Assembly (NCBI RefSeq): GCF_001687105.1
Contig: NZ_CP014595.1
Location: 62,001-126,000 of the forward strand
From: Salipiger sp. CCB-MM3
Lineage (GTDB): Bacteria > Pseudomonadota > Alphaproteobacteria > Rhodobacterales > Rhodobacteraceae
Direction of reading: 5' to 3'
Length of the DNA: 64,000 nt
Positions within the stretch are counted from its first letter, which is position 1. Every line of letters starts with the position of its first letter. Under the pieces are notes generated by a model, which was not told the origin of the DNA, made no database searches, and saw nothing but the letters and a program-made list of their open reading frames with translations. Of this stretch, positions 51,256 to 59,440 are shown in pieces. Both the position numbers and the translations under genes were made by a program.

Positions 51256-52893
51256 ATGGTCATGATGCAGAGTTTCCGGAGTGGACGCAGCCTCGCAGTG
51301 TTGGCGCTGACAGGGGCGCTTTTTGCCTTCCAGCCGCCGGCTGCGGGCGCGCAAACCATGACATCCGCGCTTGGCCTGACCGCCTACCGGCAGGCCGTGG
51401 CCGAGAATCTGTCGAAAGATTCGGGCATGGCGGCCTTCTATCGCTCGCGCGATTTCGCCCCCATCTGGACCGGCCCCGACGACACGGCGGCGCTGCGCCG
51501 CGCGGCACTGATCGAGGCATTGGGCACCGCGCAGGCGCATGGCCTGCCGGCGCGCCGCTATGATCTCGACGGGCTCATCCGCCGCTTGCGTCACGTCGAG
51601 GGCGAGCGGGCCCGCGGCGAACTCGAGGTCGAACTGAGCCGCACCTTCCTGCAGTTTGCCTCTGACTTGCAGAGCGGCATCCTGACCCCGAACCAGACCG
51701 ATCCGGGCATCAAGCGCGAGGCGCCGCGGCGCGATCCGAAGATCCTGCTCGAAGTGCTGGCCGCCAGCGATCCGCATCAGGTGCTGCAGCATCTTGCGCC
51801 GTCGTCGGATGAATACGCCCGGCTGATGCGCGCCAAGATGCGCCTCGAACAGACCGTCGCAGGCGGCGGCTGGGGGCCGGTGGTGCGCACCGCCAAGCTC
51901 GAGCCGGGGCAGAGCGGCGGCGATGTGGTCGTGCTGCGCGACCGGCTGATTGCCATGGGCTATCTCGAGCCGACGCTCTCGGCCTCTTACGCTGGCGCGC
52001 TCACCAGCGCGGTGAAGGCGTTCCAGACCCACCACGGTCTGGCGGTGGACGGCATCGCCGGGTCCAGCACGCTCAGCCAGCTCAACATCAGCGCCGAGCA
52101 GCGGCTCGAGCAGGTGCTTGTGGCCATGGAGCGCGAGCGCTGGATGAACCTGCCCGGCGGGCTGGGCAAGCGCCACATCACCGTGAACCTCACCGATTTC
52201 CACGCCAAGATTATCGACGACGGCAAAGTAACTTTCGAGACCCGCGCCGTGGTCGGCTCGCAAGAGAGCGACCGGCGCACGCCGGAATTCTCGGATGAGA
52301 TGAACCATATGGTGATCAACCCGTCGTGGTATGTGCCGCGTTCGATCGTGGTGAATGAATACCTGCCGCTGCTGCGCCGCAATCCCGGTGCCGCCAGCCA
52401 TCTGGAGATCACCGACCGGCAGGGCCGGCGGGTGAGCCGCGCCAACGGCTTCTCGCAATACAGCGCGTCGAGCTTTCCGTTCTCCATGCGCCAGCCGCCG
52501 GGGCCGCGCAACGCGCTGGGGACGGTGAAGTTCATGTTCCCCAACAAATACAACATCTACCTGCACGACACGCCGTCGAAGTCGCTGTTCGACCGAACCA
52601 CGCGCACCTTCTCGCATGGCTGCGTCCGGCTCAGCGATCCGCATGACTTCGCCTATGCGCTTTTGGCGCGGCAGACCGCCGATCCGCAGGGGTTCTTCCA
52701 GTCGAAACTGGCCACCGGGCGCGAACAGCGGGTCAATCTCGACCAGCCGGTGCCGGTGCATCTGATCTATCGCACCGCCTTCACCACGGTGAAGGGCGAG
52801 ATGGAATACCGCGAGGATGTCTATGGCCGTGATGCGCGGATTTGGGAGGCGCTGAGCGCCGCAGGGGTGGTACTGGCAGGCGGCCCGAGTTAA
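51256..52893 (+). CDS. ycbB: L,D-transpeptidase YcbB/LdtD type
   Basis: 545 residues. Signal sequence (LAVLALTGALFAFQPPAAGA), an N-terminal scaffold domain (about 30-200), a peptidoglycan-binding domain 1 (VVLRDRLIAMGYLE..., VKAFQTHHGLAVDGI, about 220-280) and the YkuD catalytic domain with NPSWYVPRSIV, FMFPNKYNIYLHDTPSK and the active-site Cys in FSHGCVRLSDP (about residue 455). Forms 3-3 cross-links in peptidoglycan, giving beta-lactam tolerance. Size and domain order are as in YcbB. 30 bp before lpxD. Confidence 0.94.
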   Translation: MVMMQSFRSGRSLAVLALTGALFAFQPPAAGAQTMTSALGLTAYRQAVAENLSKDSGMAAFYRSRDFAPIWTGPDDTAALRRAALIEALGTAQAHGLPARRYDLDGLIRRLRHVEGERARGELEVELSRTFLQFASDLQSGILTPNQTDPGIKREAPRRDPKILLEVLAASDPHQVLQHLAPSSDEYARLMRAKMRLEQTVAGGGWGPVVRTAKLEPGQSGGDVVVLRDRLIAMGYLEPTLSASYAGALTSAVKAFQTHHGLAVDGIAGSSTLSQLNISAEQRLEQVLVAMERERWMNLPGGLGKRHITVNLTDFHAKIIDDGKVTFETRAVVGSQESDRRTPEFSDEMNHMVINPSWYVPRSIVVNEYLPLLRRNPGAASHLEITDRQGRRVSRANGFSQYSASSFPFSMRQPPGPRNALGTVKFMFPNKYNIYLHDTPSKSLFDRTTRTFSHGCVRLSDPHDFAYALLARQTADPQGFFQSKLATGREQRVNLDQPVPVHLIYRTAFTTVKGEMEYREDVYGRDARIWEALSAAGVVLAGGPS

Positions 52894-52923
52894 ATCCTCT
52901 GGGAGACCATCCCGGAGGACCCC

Positions 52924-54036
52924 ATGTCCCTAGACAGCACCGTTCAGAGCCACAGCATCGCTGATATCGCCGCCGCGCTTGGCCTCGAGGCCGCGGGCGA
53001 CGGCACCATTCTTGTCACGTCGGTTGCCGAACCCGCCTCGGCCGGACCCGACCAGCTGGCGCTGGCGATGAAGCCCGAGTTCGCCGCAACCTTGGGTGAG
53101 GGCAAGGCGCGCGCCGCCATGCTCTGGGAGGGCGCCGACTGGCAGGGCATGGGCCTTGAGGCGGCGATCCTCGCGCCGCGCCCGCGCCACGCGCTGTCGG
53201 GGCTGTCGGCCATGCTCGACCGGGGCAACGGCTATGGCGAGGGCATCCACCCGAGCGCGATCATCGACCCCACGGCACAGCTGGGCGAGGGCGTCTCGGT
53301 CGGCCCGCTCGCGGTCATTGGCGCCTATGCCAAGATCGGCGCGCGTTCGATCATCGGCCCGCAGGTCTTTATCGGCGAAGATGCCACCATCGGCGAAGAG
53401 GCGGTGATCCACTCGGGCGTGCGCATCGGCGCGCGCTGCACCATCGGCAAGCGCTTCTTCGCGCAGTTCAACTGCTCCATCGGCGGCGACGGCTTCAGCT
53501 ATGTCACTCCCGAGGTGTCGGGGGTCGAGAAGGCCCGCGCCAGCCTCGGCGAGGAGGGCACGCAGGTCGCGCAGCAGTGGGCACGGATCCACTCGCTCGG
53601 CGCGGTCACCATCGGTGACGACTGCGAGGTCGGGGCCAACGCCAGTATCGACCGCGGCTCGGTGCGCGACACGCGCATCGGCAATGGCACCAAGATCGAC
53701 AGCCTCGTGATGATCGGCCACAACGTGGTGGTGGGTGACAACACGCTGATCTGCGGCTGCTGCGGCATCGCCGGATCGACCAAGATCGGCAATAACGTTG
53801 TGCTGGCCGGGCAGACCGGCGTGTCGGACAATATCTTCATCGGCGACAACGTCATCACCGGCGGCGGCACCAAGGTTCTGTCGAACATTCCGGCGGGCCG
53901 CGTGATGCTGGGCTACCCGGCGATGAAGATGGAAACCCACGTCGAAACCTACAAAGGTCTGCGCCGTTTGCCACGCCTCTTCCGCGAAGTTGCCGATCTC
54001 AAGAAAGCTGTTTCCAAGCTCACCGGGAGTGAGTAA
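52924..54036 (+). CDS. lpxD: UDP-3-O-acylglucosamine N-acyltransferase
   Basis: 370 residues. N-terminal uridine-binding domain (HSIADIAAALGLEAAGD), left-handed beta helix of hexapeptide repeats (IHPSAIIDPTAQLGEGVSVG ... IGDNVITGGGTKV), catalytic His in VMIGHNVVVGDNTL and HSGVRIGARC, and a C-terminal helix. Adds the second 3-hydroxyacyl chain in lipid A synthesis. Unusually, it is followed by a dedicated ACP and ketoacyl synthase rather than fabZ-lpxA; a second lpxD elsewhere is possible. Confidence 0.94.
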   Translation: MSLDSTVQSHSIADIAAALGLEAAGDGTILVTSVAEPASAGPDQLALAMKPEFAATLGEGKARAAMLWEGADWQGMGLEAAILAPRPRHALSGLSAMLDRGNGYGEGIHPSAIIDPTAQLGEGVSVGPLAVIGAYAKIGARSIIGPQVFIGEDATIGEEAVIHSGVRIGARCTIGKRFFAQFNCSIGGDGFSYVTPEVSGVEKARASLGEEGTQVAQQWARIHSLGAVTIGDDCEVGANASIDRGSVRDTRIGNGTKIDSLVMIGHNVVVGDNTLICGCCGIAGSTKIGNNVVLAGQTGVSDNIFIGDNVITGGGTKVLSNIPAGRVMLGYPAMKMETHVETYKGLRRLPRLFREVADLKKAVSKLTGSE

Positions 54037-54085
54037 GCCGAGACCGACGCCGAAGCTGCGACGACGAGAAGGGGAGCGCCGCACC

Positions 54086-54346
54086 ATGAGTGTAAAAGAC
54101 AAGGTCATCGAGATCATCGCCGAACAGGCTGTTCTGGAGCCATCGGATGTGACGATGGACAGCACCCTCGAAGATCTGGGCATCGACAGCCTCGGGCTGG
54201 TGGAAAGCATCTTCGCCATTGAGGAAGCCTTCGACATCTCGGTCCCGTTCAACGCCAATGAGCCCGAAAAAAGCGATTTCGACATCTCCACGGTGGCGAG
54301 CATCGTCGAGGGCATCGAAAAGCTGGTGGCCGAGCAGACCGCGTGA
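54086..54346 (+). CDS. Acyl carrier protein (specialised)
   Basis: 86 residues. Phosphopantetheine site DLGIDSLGLVESIFAIEE with Ser of DSLG; acidic helical bundle. Starts MSVKDKVIEIIAEQ. 50 bp after lpxD and overlapping the ketoacyl synthase by 4 nt. Distinct from housekeeping ACP by context; AcpXL-like dedicated lipid-A acyl carriers are the obvious comparison. ATG 54086 preceded by GGGGAGCGCCGCACC. Confidence 0.9.
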   Translation: MSVKDKVIEIIAEQAVLEPSDVTMDSTLEDLGIDSLGLVESIFAIEEAFDISVPFNANEPEKSDFDISTVASIVEGIEKLVAEQTA

Positions 54347-55551
54347 AACGGGTCGTCATTACGGGCGCAGGCACGATCAACGCGCTGGGGCGCGGCGTGC
54401 CTGCGACATTCGAAGCCATGCGCGAGGGGCGCTGTGGCATCGGGGAACTGGAGTTTCGGGACGTCGAGCGTCTGGCCATCCGCATCGGCGGCCAGATCAA
54501 GGGCTACGAGCCGGAAGAGACCTTCAACCGCCAGCAGCTTGCGCTTTATGATCGCTTCACACAGTTCGCGCTGATTGCGGCGCGCGAGGCGATCGCGCAA
54601 TCGGGGCTGGAGTTCCACGGCGACATGGCCGACAGGTCGGGCGTGGTGCTGGGCACCTCGGGCGGCGGTCTGACCACGCAGGACGAGAATTACCGCTCGG
54701 TCTACGAGGAGGGCAAGAACCGCGTTCACCCCTTTGTTGTGCCCAAGCTGATGAACAACGCTGCCGCCAGCCATGTCAGCATGGAGTTCAACCTGCGCGG
54801 CCCGACCTTCACCGTCGCCACCGCCTGCGCCAGTTCCAACCACGCCATGGGGCTTGCCTTCCAGATGGTGCGCTCGGGGGCTTGCCCGGCGATGATCACC
54901 GGCGGCTCGGAGTCGATGCTCTGTTTTGGCGGGGTGAAAGCGTGGGAAGGCCTGCGGGTGATGTCGAAAGACGCCTGCCGCCCGTTCTCGGCCAACCGCA
55001 ACGGCATGGTGCAGGGCGAGGGCGCGGGGGTCTATGTCTTCGAGGACTATGATCACGCGAAGGCGCGCGGCGCGGATATCCTTGCCGAGGTGGTGGGCTT
55101 TGCGATGACCTCGGATGCTGCCGATATCGTCATGCCCTCGAAACAGGGCGCGGCACGGGCGATCTCTGGCGCGCTGCGCGACGGCAAGATCGACCGCGAT
55201 GAGGTGGGCTATATCAACGCCCATGGCACCGGCACCGCCGCCAACGACAAGACCGAATGCGCCGCCGTGGCCGACGCCATGGGACCGCAGGCGGACCGGC
55301 TGATGATTTCCTCGACAAAGTCCATGCACGGCCACTGCATCGGCGGCACCGGCGCGGTCGAATTGCTGGCCTGCATCATGGCGCTGCGCGACGGGGTGAT
55401 CGCCCCGACGATCGGCCATGAGGAGTTCGACGCGGAATGCGCGCTTGACGTTGTGCCCAATGAAGCGCGCGAGGCGGATGTTTCGGTGGTGCTGTCGAAC
55501 GCCTTCGCCTTTGGCGGGCTGAACGCGGTGCTGGCGCTGCGCAAGGTGTGA
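54343..55551 (+). CDS. Beta-ketoacyl-ACP synthase (FabF-like)
   Basis: 402 residues, GTG start overlapping the ACP stop. Active-site Cys in VATACASSNHAMGLAFQM, His in INAHGTGTAANDKTE and His in SMHGHCIGGTGAVE; Lys of the KAS II type in SSTKSMHGH. Elongates acyl chains on the linked ACP. A cluster with ACP and lpxD suggests special fatty acyl supply for lipid A rather than bulk synthesis. Acyl length not predictable here. Confidence 0.93.
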   Translation: MKRVVITGAGTINALGRGVPATFEAMREGRCGIGELEFRDVERLAIRIGGQIKGYEPEETFNRQQLALYDRFTQFALIAAREAIAQSGLEFHGDMADRSGVVLGTSGGGLTTQDENYRSVYEEGKNRVHPFVVPKLMNNAAASHVSMEFNLRGPTFTVATACASSNHAMGLAFQMVRSGACPAMITGGSESMLCFGGVKAWEGLRVMSKDACRPFSANRNGMVQGEGAGVYVFEDYDHAKARGADILAEVVGFAMTSDAADIVMPSKQGAARAISGALRDGKIDRDEVGYINAHGTGTAANDKTECAAVADAMGPQADRLMISSTKSMHGHCIGGTGAVELLACIMALRDGVIAPTIGHEEFDAECALDVVPNEAREADVSVVLSNAFAFGGLNAVLALRKV

Positions 55552-55714
55552 TCCAATGAGACGGCGCGGCGGGCAGGTCTCCGCCCGCCGCTCTCTCGCC
55601 ACCCGCACCACTCCCGTTCCGCGCATTCCTGCGCAGATCCGGTGCGCAAATCTGCCTCCTCCTTTCCAGCCCACGCCCCATATCTAAGGGCAAAGGCAAG
55701 GAAAGGAGATCGTC

Positions 55715-56266
55715 ATGTCCAGAAAAGTTGCCGTCATCGTGGGCTCTCTGCGCGAGGGCTCTTACAACCGCAAGCTCGCCAAGGCGCTGACCGAGGTCGC
55801 GCCGGAAGGGCTTGAGTTCGACTTCGTGGAGATCGGCGATCTGCCGCTCTACAACCCCGACCTCGACGAGGGCACGCCGCCCGAGCCGTGGAGCCGCTTC
55901 CGCAGCCAGATGACATCCGCCGAGGCGGTGCTGTTTGTCACGCCCGAATACAACCGCGGCCTGCCCGCGGCGGTGAAGAACGCGCTGGATGTGGGCTCGC
56001 GCCCCTATGGCGACAGCATCTGGGATGGCAAACCGACGGCTGTGGTCACCGGCTCACCGGGTGGCCCCGGCGGCTTTGGCGCCAACCACCAGCTGCGCCA
56101 GTCCATGGTGTTTCTGAACATGCACCCGCTGCAGCAGCCCGAAGCCTATATCGGCAACATCATGAAGCTGATCTCGGAAGACGGAGAGGTGCAGAACGAG
56201 GACACCAAAAAATTCCTCGGAACGATCATGAGCGCCTTTGCGGAGCTGATCGAAAAGCACGGCTGA
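55715..56266 (+). CDS. NADPH-dependent FMN reductase (ChrR/YieF type)
   Basis: 183 residues. Flavodoxin-like fold: VGSLREGSYNRKLAKAL (FMN phosphate loop), PLYNPDLD, VLFVTPEYNRGLPAAVKNAL and VVTGSPGGPGGFGANHQLRQ. Soluble quinone/chromate-type reductase. AGGAAAGGAGA ribosome site. Followed by a hairpin shared with gap. Confidence 0.92.
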   Translation: MSRKVAVIVGSLREGSYNRKLAKALTEVAPEGLEFDFVEIGDLPLYNPDLDEGTPPEPWSRFRSQMTSAEAVLFVTPEYNRGLPAAVKNALDVGSRPYGDSIWDGKPTAVVTGSPGGPGGFGANHQLRQSMVFLNMHPLQQPEAYIGNIMKLISEDGEVQNEDTKKFLGTIMSAFAELIEKHG

Positions 56267-56292
56267 ACGCTGCTCTCTGCGCACCGGCACAG

Positions 56293-56330
56293 AAAAGGGC
56301 GGCCCTGCGAAGGGCTGCCCTTTGGTATTT
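56293..56330. terminator. Terminator between FMN reductase and gap
   Basis: AAAGGGCGGCCC and GGGCTGCCCTTT pair (one G-U) with a TGCGAA loop; A/T-rich sides make it usable by both convergent genes. Confidence 0.8.
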
Positions 56331-56385
56331 CGGAAATAGCAGTATCTCGGATTTAGCCGAAACGCTCTGGGTTCAGCGGCCCAAC

Positions 56386-57387
56386 TCAGTGCAGCGTGCG
56401 CCCCAGCTCGGCGGCCACGTCCGCCATGCGCGCGGAGAAGCCCCACTCGTTGTCGTACCATGCCAGCACGCGCACGGTACGGCCGATGACCTTGGTCTGG
56501 TCCGGCGCGAAGATCGAGCTGTGCGTGGTGTGGTTGAAATCGACCGAAACCTTGGGCTCGGGGTCATAGGCCAGAACCGAGCCCATGCGCCCGCCAGCCG
56601 CCTCGCGGATGATCTCGTTCACATCCGCCACGGTCACGTCCTTGCCCGCCTGGAAGGTCAGGTCCACCGCCGAGACGTTCGGCGTCGGCACGCGGATCGA
56701 CGAGCCGTCGAGCTTGCCACGCAGGTTCGGCAGCACTTCGCCAAGCGCCTTGGCCGCGCCGGTGGAAGTGGGGATCATCGCCATGGCGGCGGCGCGGGCG
56801 CGGTAGAGGTCCTTGTGGCGGCGGTCCAGTGTCGGCTGGTCGCCGGTGTAAGAGTGGATCGTCGTCATGATGCCGCTCTCGATGCCGATCGCCTCGTCCA
56901 GCACCTTGGCCAGCGGCGCCAGCGCATTGGTGGTGCACGAGCCGTTGGAGATCATCGTGTGACCCTTCTCCAGCTCGCGGTGGTTGACGCCGTAGACGAT
57001 TGTCTTCTGCACGTTCTTCGCGGGCGCCGAGATCAGCACCGAGCGCGCGCCCTGATGGATGTGCTGCACGGCTTTCTCGCCATCGTTGAAATTGCCGGTG
57101 CACTCCAGAACGACATCGCAGCCGGTCCAGTCGAGCTCGGTCATATCGTAGGTCGACATCACTTCCATCGGCCCGCGGCCGAGGTCCATGGTCGAGCCGC
57201 TGACCCGCACGTCGCCGGCGAAACGGCCATGCACGCTGTCATAGCGCAGCAGGTGGGCGGCGGTCTCGATCGGGCCGGTGGCGTTGATCTTCACCACCTG
57301 CACGTCGTTGCGCGCGCTCTCGGCGATATGGGCGAGCGTGCAGCGGCCGATACGGCCAAATCCGTTGATCCCGACGGTCACGGTCAT
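56386..57387 (-). CDS. gap: Glyceraldehyde-3-phosphate dehydrogenase, probably NADP-adapted
   Basis: 333 residues. Rossmann start GINGFGRIGRCTLAHIAES, catalytic Cys151 in SNGSCTTNALAP, His178 in TIHSYTGDQ, phosphate site STGAAKALGEVLPNL. The NAD-ribose Asp position is Ala36 (INATGPIE instead of IND...), and the usual Leu-Pro before H-K-D is Arg189-Arg190 (TLDRRHKDLYRAR). Both changes favour NADP+. Monocistronic; GTTAGCG-type operators lie upstream at 57479-57511. Role could be Calvin-type/anabolic or Entner-Doudoroff NADPH production. Confidence 0.95.
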   Translation of the reverse strand: MTVTVGINGFGRIGRCTLAHIAESARNDVQVVKINATGPIETAAHLLRYDSVHGRFAGDVRVSGSTMDLGRGPMEVMSTYDMTELDWTGCDVVLECTGNFNDGEKAVQHIHQGARSVLISAPAKNVQKTIVYGVNHRELEKGHTMISNGSCTTNALAPLAKVLDEAIGIESGIMTTIHSYTGDQPTLDRRHKDLYRARAAAMAMIPTSTGAAKALGEVLPNLRGKLDGSSIRVPTPNVSAVDLTFQAGKDVTVADVNEIIREAAGGRMGSVLAYDPEPKVSVDFNHTTHSSIFAPDQTKVIGRTVRVLAWYDNEWGFSARMADVAAELGRTLH

Positions 57388-57478
57388 GGATTGGTCTCCT
57401 GGTCATATGGCGGAACTTGCCATTTCGTATACAGGCGCACACCGTGGCGGCAACGCGAAAAATACAAATATTGCAATA

Positions 57479-57511
57479 TGTTAGCGATAAACCATGCTGC
57501 GGGCGCTAACA
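57479..57511. promoter_or_regulatory. Two operator-like sites upstream of gap
   Basis: TGTTAGCGATAAAC (57479-57492) and TGCGGGCGCTAACA (57498-57511) each match 11 of 14 positions of TGTTAGCGCTAACA, the form of the zwf palindrome, with centres 19 bp apart. Their outer halves ATGTTAGCG/CGCTAACAT also form one wide inverted repeat. About 90-125 bp upstream of the gap ATG. Confidence 0.6.
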
Positions 57512-57618
57512 TGAGTCACTGATAGCGTATAACCTTAGGCAGTGCCGCGACGGCAGCTTGTGCCCTTGCGCATCGCGCCCGTCGCCTTACCTTGCGGCGA
57601 AACAGAACGGAGACGGAC

Positions 57619-58587
57619 ATGAGCGGACTTCTCGCGCTCCTCGACGATGTGGCGGGAATCGCCAAGATCGCCGCGGCCTCGGTCGATGACATTTCGGCCA
57701 GCGCCGCCAAGGCCGGATCCAAGGCCGCCGGGGTGGTGATCGACGACGCGGCGGTGACGCCGAAATACCTGCATGGCTTCGAAGCCAAGCGGGAGTTGCC
57801 GATCATCTGGCGCATCGCGCGCGGGTCGGTGTTCAACAAGGTGGTGATCCTGCTGCCGCTGGCGCTCCTGCTCTCGACCTTCGCGCCGTGGATGATCCCG
57901 ACGCTGCTGATCGCGGGTGGCTCGTTCCTCTGCTTCGAGGGGGCCGAGAAGGTGATGCATGTGCTTAAACCCGGCCATGAGGCGAGCGGGCCTGAGAAAC
58001 AGGCGGCCAAGGGCGATCCGGTGCATCTCGAAGAGCAGAAGGTGAAGGGCGCGATCAAGACCGACTTCATTCTGTCGGCAGAGATCATGACCATCTCGCT
58101 CTCGGCCATCGAGGTCACTGAAGTCTGGATCAAGGCCGTCGCGCTCGGTCTCGTTGGCGTCGGCATTACGGCGGTGGTCTATGGCGCCGTGGCGCTGATC
58201 GTGAAGATGGACGACATCGGCCTGTGGCTGACCCGCGTCGGCCGCCTCGGGGCCACGCGCGCGCTGGGGCGCGGCATCGTCAAGGCGATGCCGGTGGTGA
58301 TGTGGCTGCTCTCGACCGTGGGCACCGTGGCAATGCTCTGGGTCGGCGGCTCGATCCTCGTGCACTCGCTGGCGCAGATGGGCTGGCATATGCCCGAAGA
58401 GACCATCCACCATATCGCTGAAGGCGCGGCGCATAAGGTCTCCGAAGACCTGCAGCCTGCGGCGCTCTGGATCGTGACGGCGGTTTGCGATGGCATCCTC
58501 GGGGTGATCTGGGGGATCATCCTCGTGCCGATCGTCACCAAGCTGGTGATGCCGCTCTTCGGGAGCAAAAAGCAGGCACAGCACTGA
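57619..58587 (+). CDS. DUF808 (YedI) family membrane protein
   Basis: 322 residues. MSGLLALLDDVAGIAKIAAA start and SAAKAGSKAAGVVIDDAAVT are family hallmarks; then multiple hydrophobic helices (VVILLPLALLLSTFAPWMIP, AVALGLVGVGITAVVYGA, AMPVVMWLLSTVGTVAMLWV, ILGVIWGIILVPIV). Integral membrane protein of unknown function. ATG 57619 chosen over 57592. Short gap to the next gene; no link to gap. Confidence 0.92.
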   Translation: MSGLLALLDDVAGIAKIAAASVDDISASAAKAGSKAAGVVIDDAAVTPKYLHGFEAKRELPIIWRIARGSVFNKVVILLPLALLLSTFAPWMIPTLLIAGGSFLCFEGAEKVMHVLKPGHEASGPEKQAAKGDPVHLEEQKVKGAIKTDFILSAEIMTISLSAIEVTEVWIKAVALGLVGVGITAVVYGAVALIVKMDDIGLWLTRVGRLGATRALGRGIVKAMPVVMWLLSTVGTVAMLWVGGSILVHSLAQMGWHMPEETIHHIAEGAAHKVSEDLQPAALWIVTAVCDGILGVIWGIILVPIVTKLVMPLFGSKKQAQH

Positions 58588-58709
58588 TCGCAGCACTGAT
58601 CTCTGCGCCAAGTGCCCGCCGCAGCGCTACCTGCGGCGGAATGGGCGTGCTAGGCTGAGCGCGGCGCATGGGAAGCGATCCGCGCCGCGCGTCTCCCCGG
58701 AGGCCCTGC

Positions 58710-59330
58710 ATGGCTATTCACCCGCGTCTCACGCTGCAAGCGGTGCTCTGCGCAGCCCTCCCGGCGGCTCTGCCTGCGCAGAGCCCGCTGATCGACGAGT
58801 CCTTTCTCACCGACCGCAGCTACGTGATGCTGGTGCCCCCGGCGGAGGCGGCGACGGCATGGGTCTGCATCGGCGCGGACGCGCGCGCCCGCGCAGTGCT
58901 GCGTCAGCCGGGCAGCGCGGCGCTGCAAGAGGCGCTCACCCAGGATTGGACCGCCACCGCCCGCTGCGACGCGGGCATCGCGCAGCTGCGCATCGCCGGG
59001 CCCACCGGCACAGCCTTGCAGAATTTCCCGGTCGGCCGCCATTATGTGGATGGCATCGCGCGGTTGCAGAGTTTCGACCTCACCGCCGTGATACGCCAAT
59101 GCGCCGGCTGGTTCGACAGCCTTCCCGATGCCTGCCGCAGCGCGCCGCAAGGTGAGGGCTGCGCCGCGCTCGAACAGAGTTTCAGCTTCGGCCCCGGCGC
59201 GCCGCTGCCGGGCAGCGCGCCGCTCTCGATCTCCGCCAACTGCGTCAATGGCGACATCGCCCCGCGCCAGATCACCCCCCGGCTCGAGTTGCGCTGCCTG
59301 CATGAAACAATCTGCCTCGCCGCCTTCTGA
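58710..59330 (+). CDS. Hypothetical exported protein with conserved cysteines
   Basis: 206 residues. Signal-like start (TLQAVLCAALPAALPAQ). Mature part with several Cys (AWVCIGADARARAVL, RCDAGIAQLRI, DACRSAPQGEGC, ANCVNG, LRCLHETIC) that probably form disulfides in the periplasm. No family recognised. CCGGAGG upstream of ATG 58710. Followed by a hairpin and repeat copy D. Confidence 0.7.
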   Translation: MAIHPRLTLQAVLCAALPAALPAQSPLIDESFLTDRSYVMLVPPAEAATAWVCIGADARARAVLRQPGSAALQEALTQDWTATARCDAGIAQLRIAGPTGTALQNFPVGRHYVDGIARLQSFDLTAVIRQCAGWFDSLPDACRSAPQGEGCAALEQSFSFGPGAPLPGSAPLSISANCVNGDIAPRQITPRLELRCLHETICLAAF

Positions 59331-59334
59331 CGGA

Positions 59335-59363
59335 AAAAGGGCGCCCCAACAGAGGCGCCCTTC
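59335..59363 (+). terminator. Hairpin after the exported hypothetical gene
   Basis: AAGGGCGCC and GGCGCCCTT with an 8-nt loop, starting 7 bp after the stop; followed by CAAACTTCTTCTC. Probable terminator, immediately before repeat copy D. Confidence 0.75.
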
Positions 59364-59366
59364 AAA

Positions 59367-59428
59367 CTTCTTCTCTTTGTCAAATACGCCGGGGGTGAGC
59401 CCGCAGGGCGAGGGGGCAGCGCCCCCTC
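59367..59428 (-). repeat. Intergenic hairpin-hairpin-box element, copy D
   Basis: On the minus strand: GAGGGGGC/GCCCCCTC, then GCCC/GGGC hairpin, TCACCCCC, GGCGTATTTGACAAAGAG and AAGAAG. Between convergent genes, 13 bp past the tkt stop. Confidence 0.85.
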
Positions 59429-59440
59429 ATCCTTCGCGTA

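Noticed and set aside
52930..55674. 914-codon minus-strand frame opposite lpxD, ACP and KAS
   Set aside because: It is the complement of three confidently identified genes and has no motif of its own.
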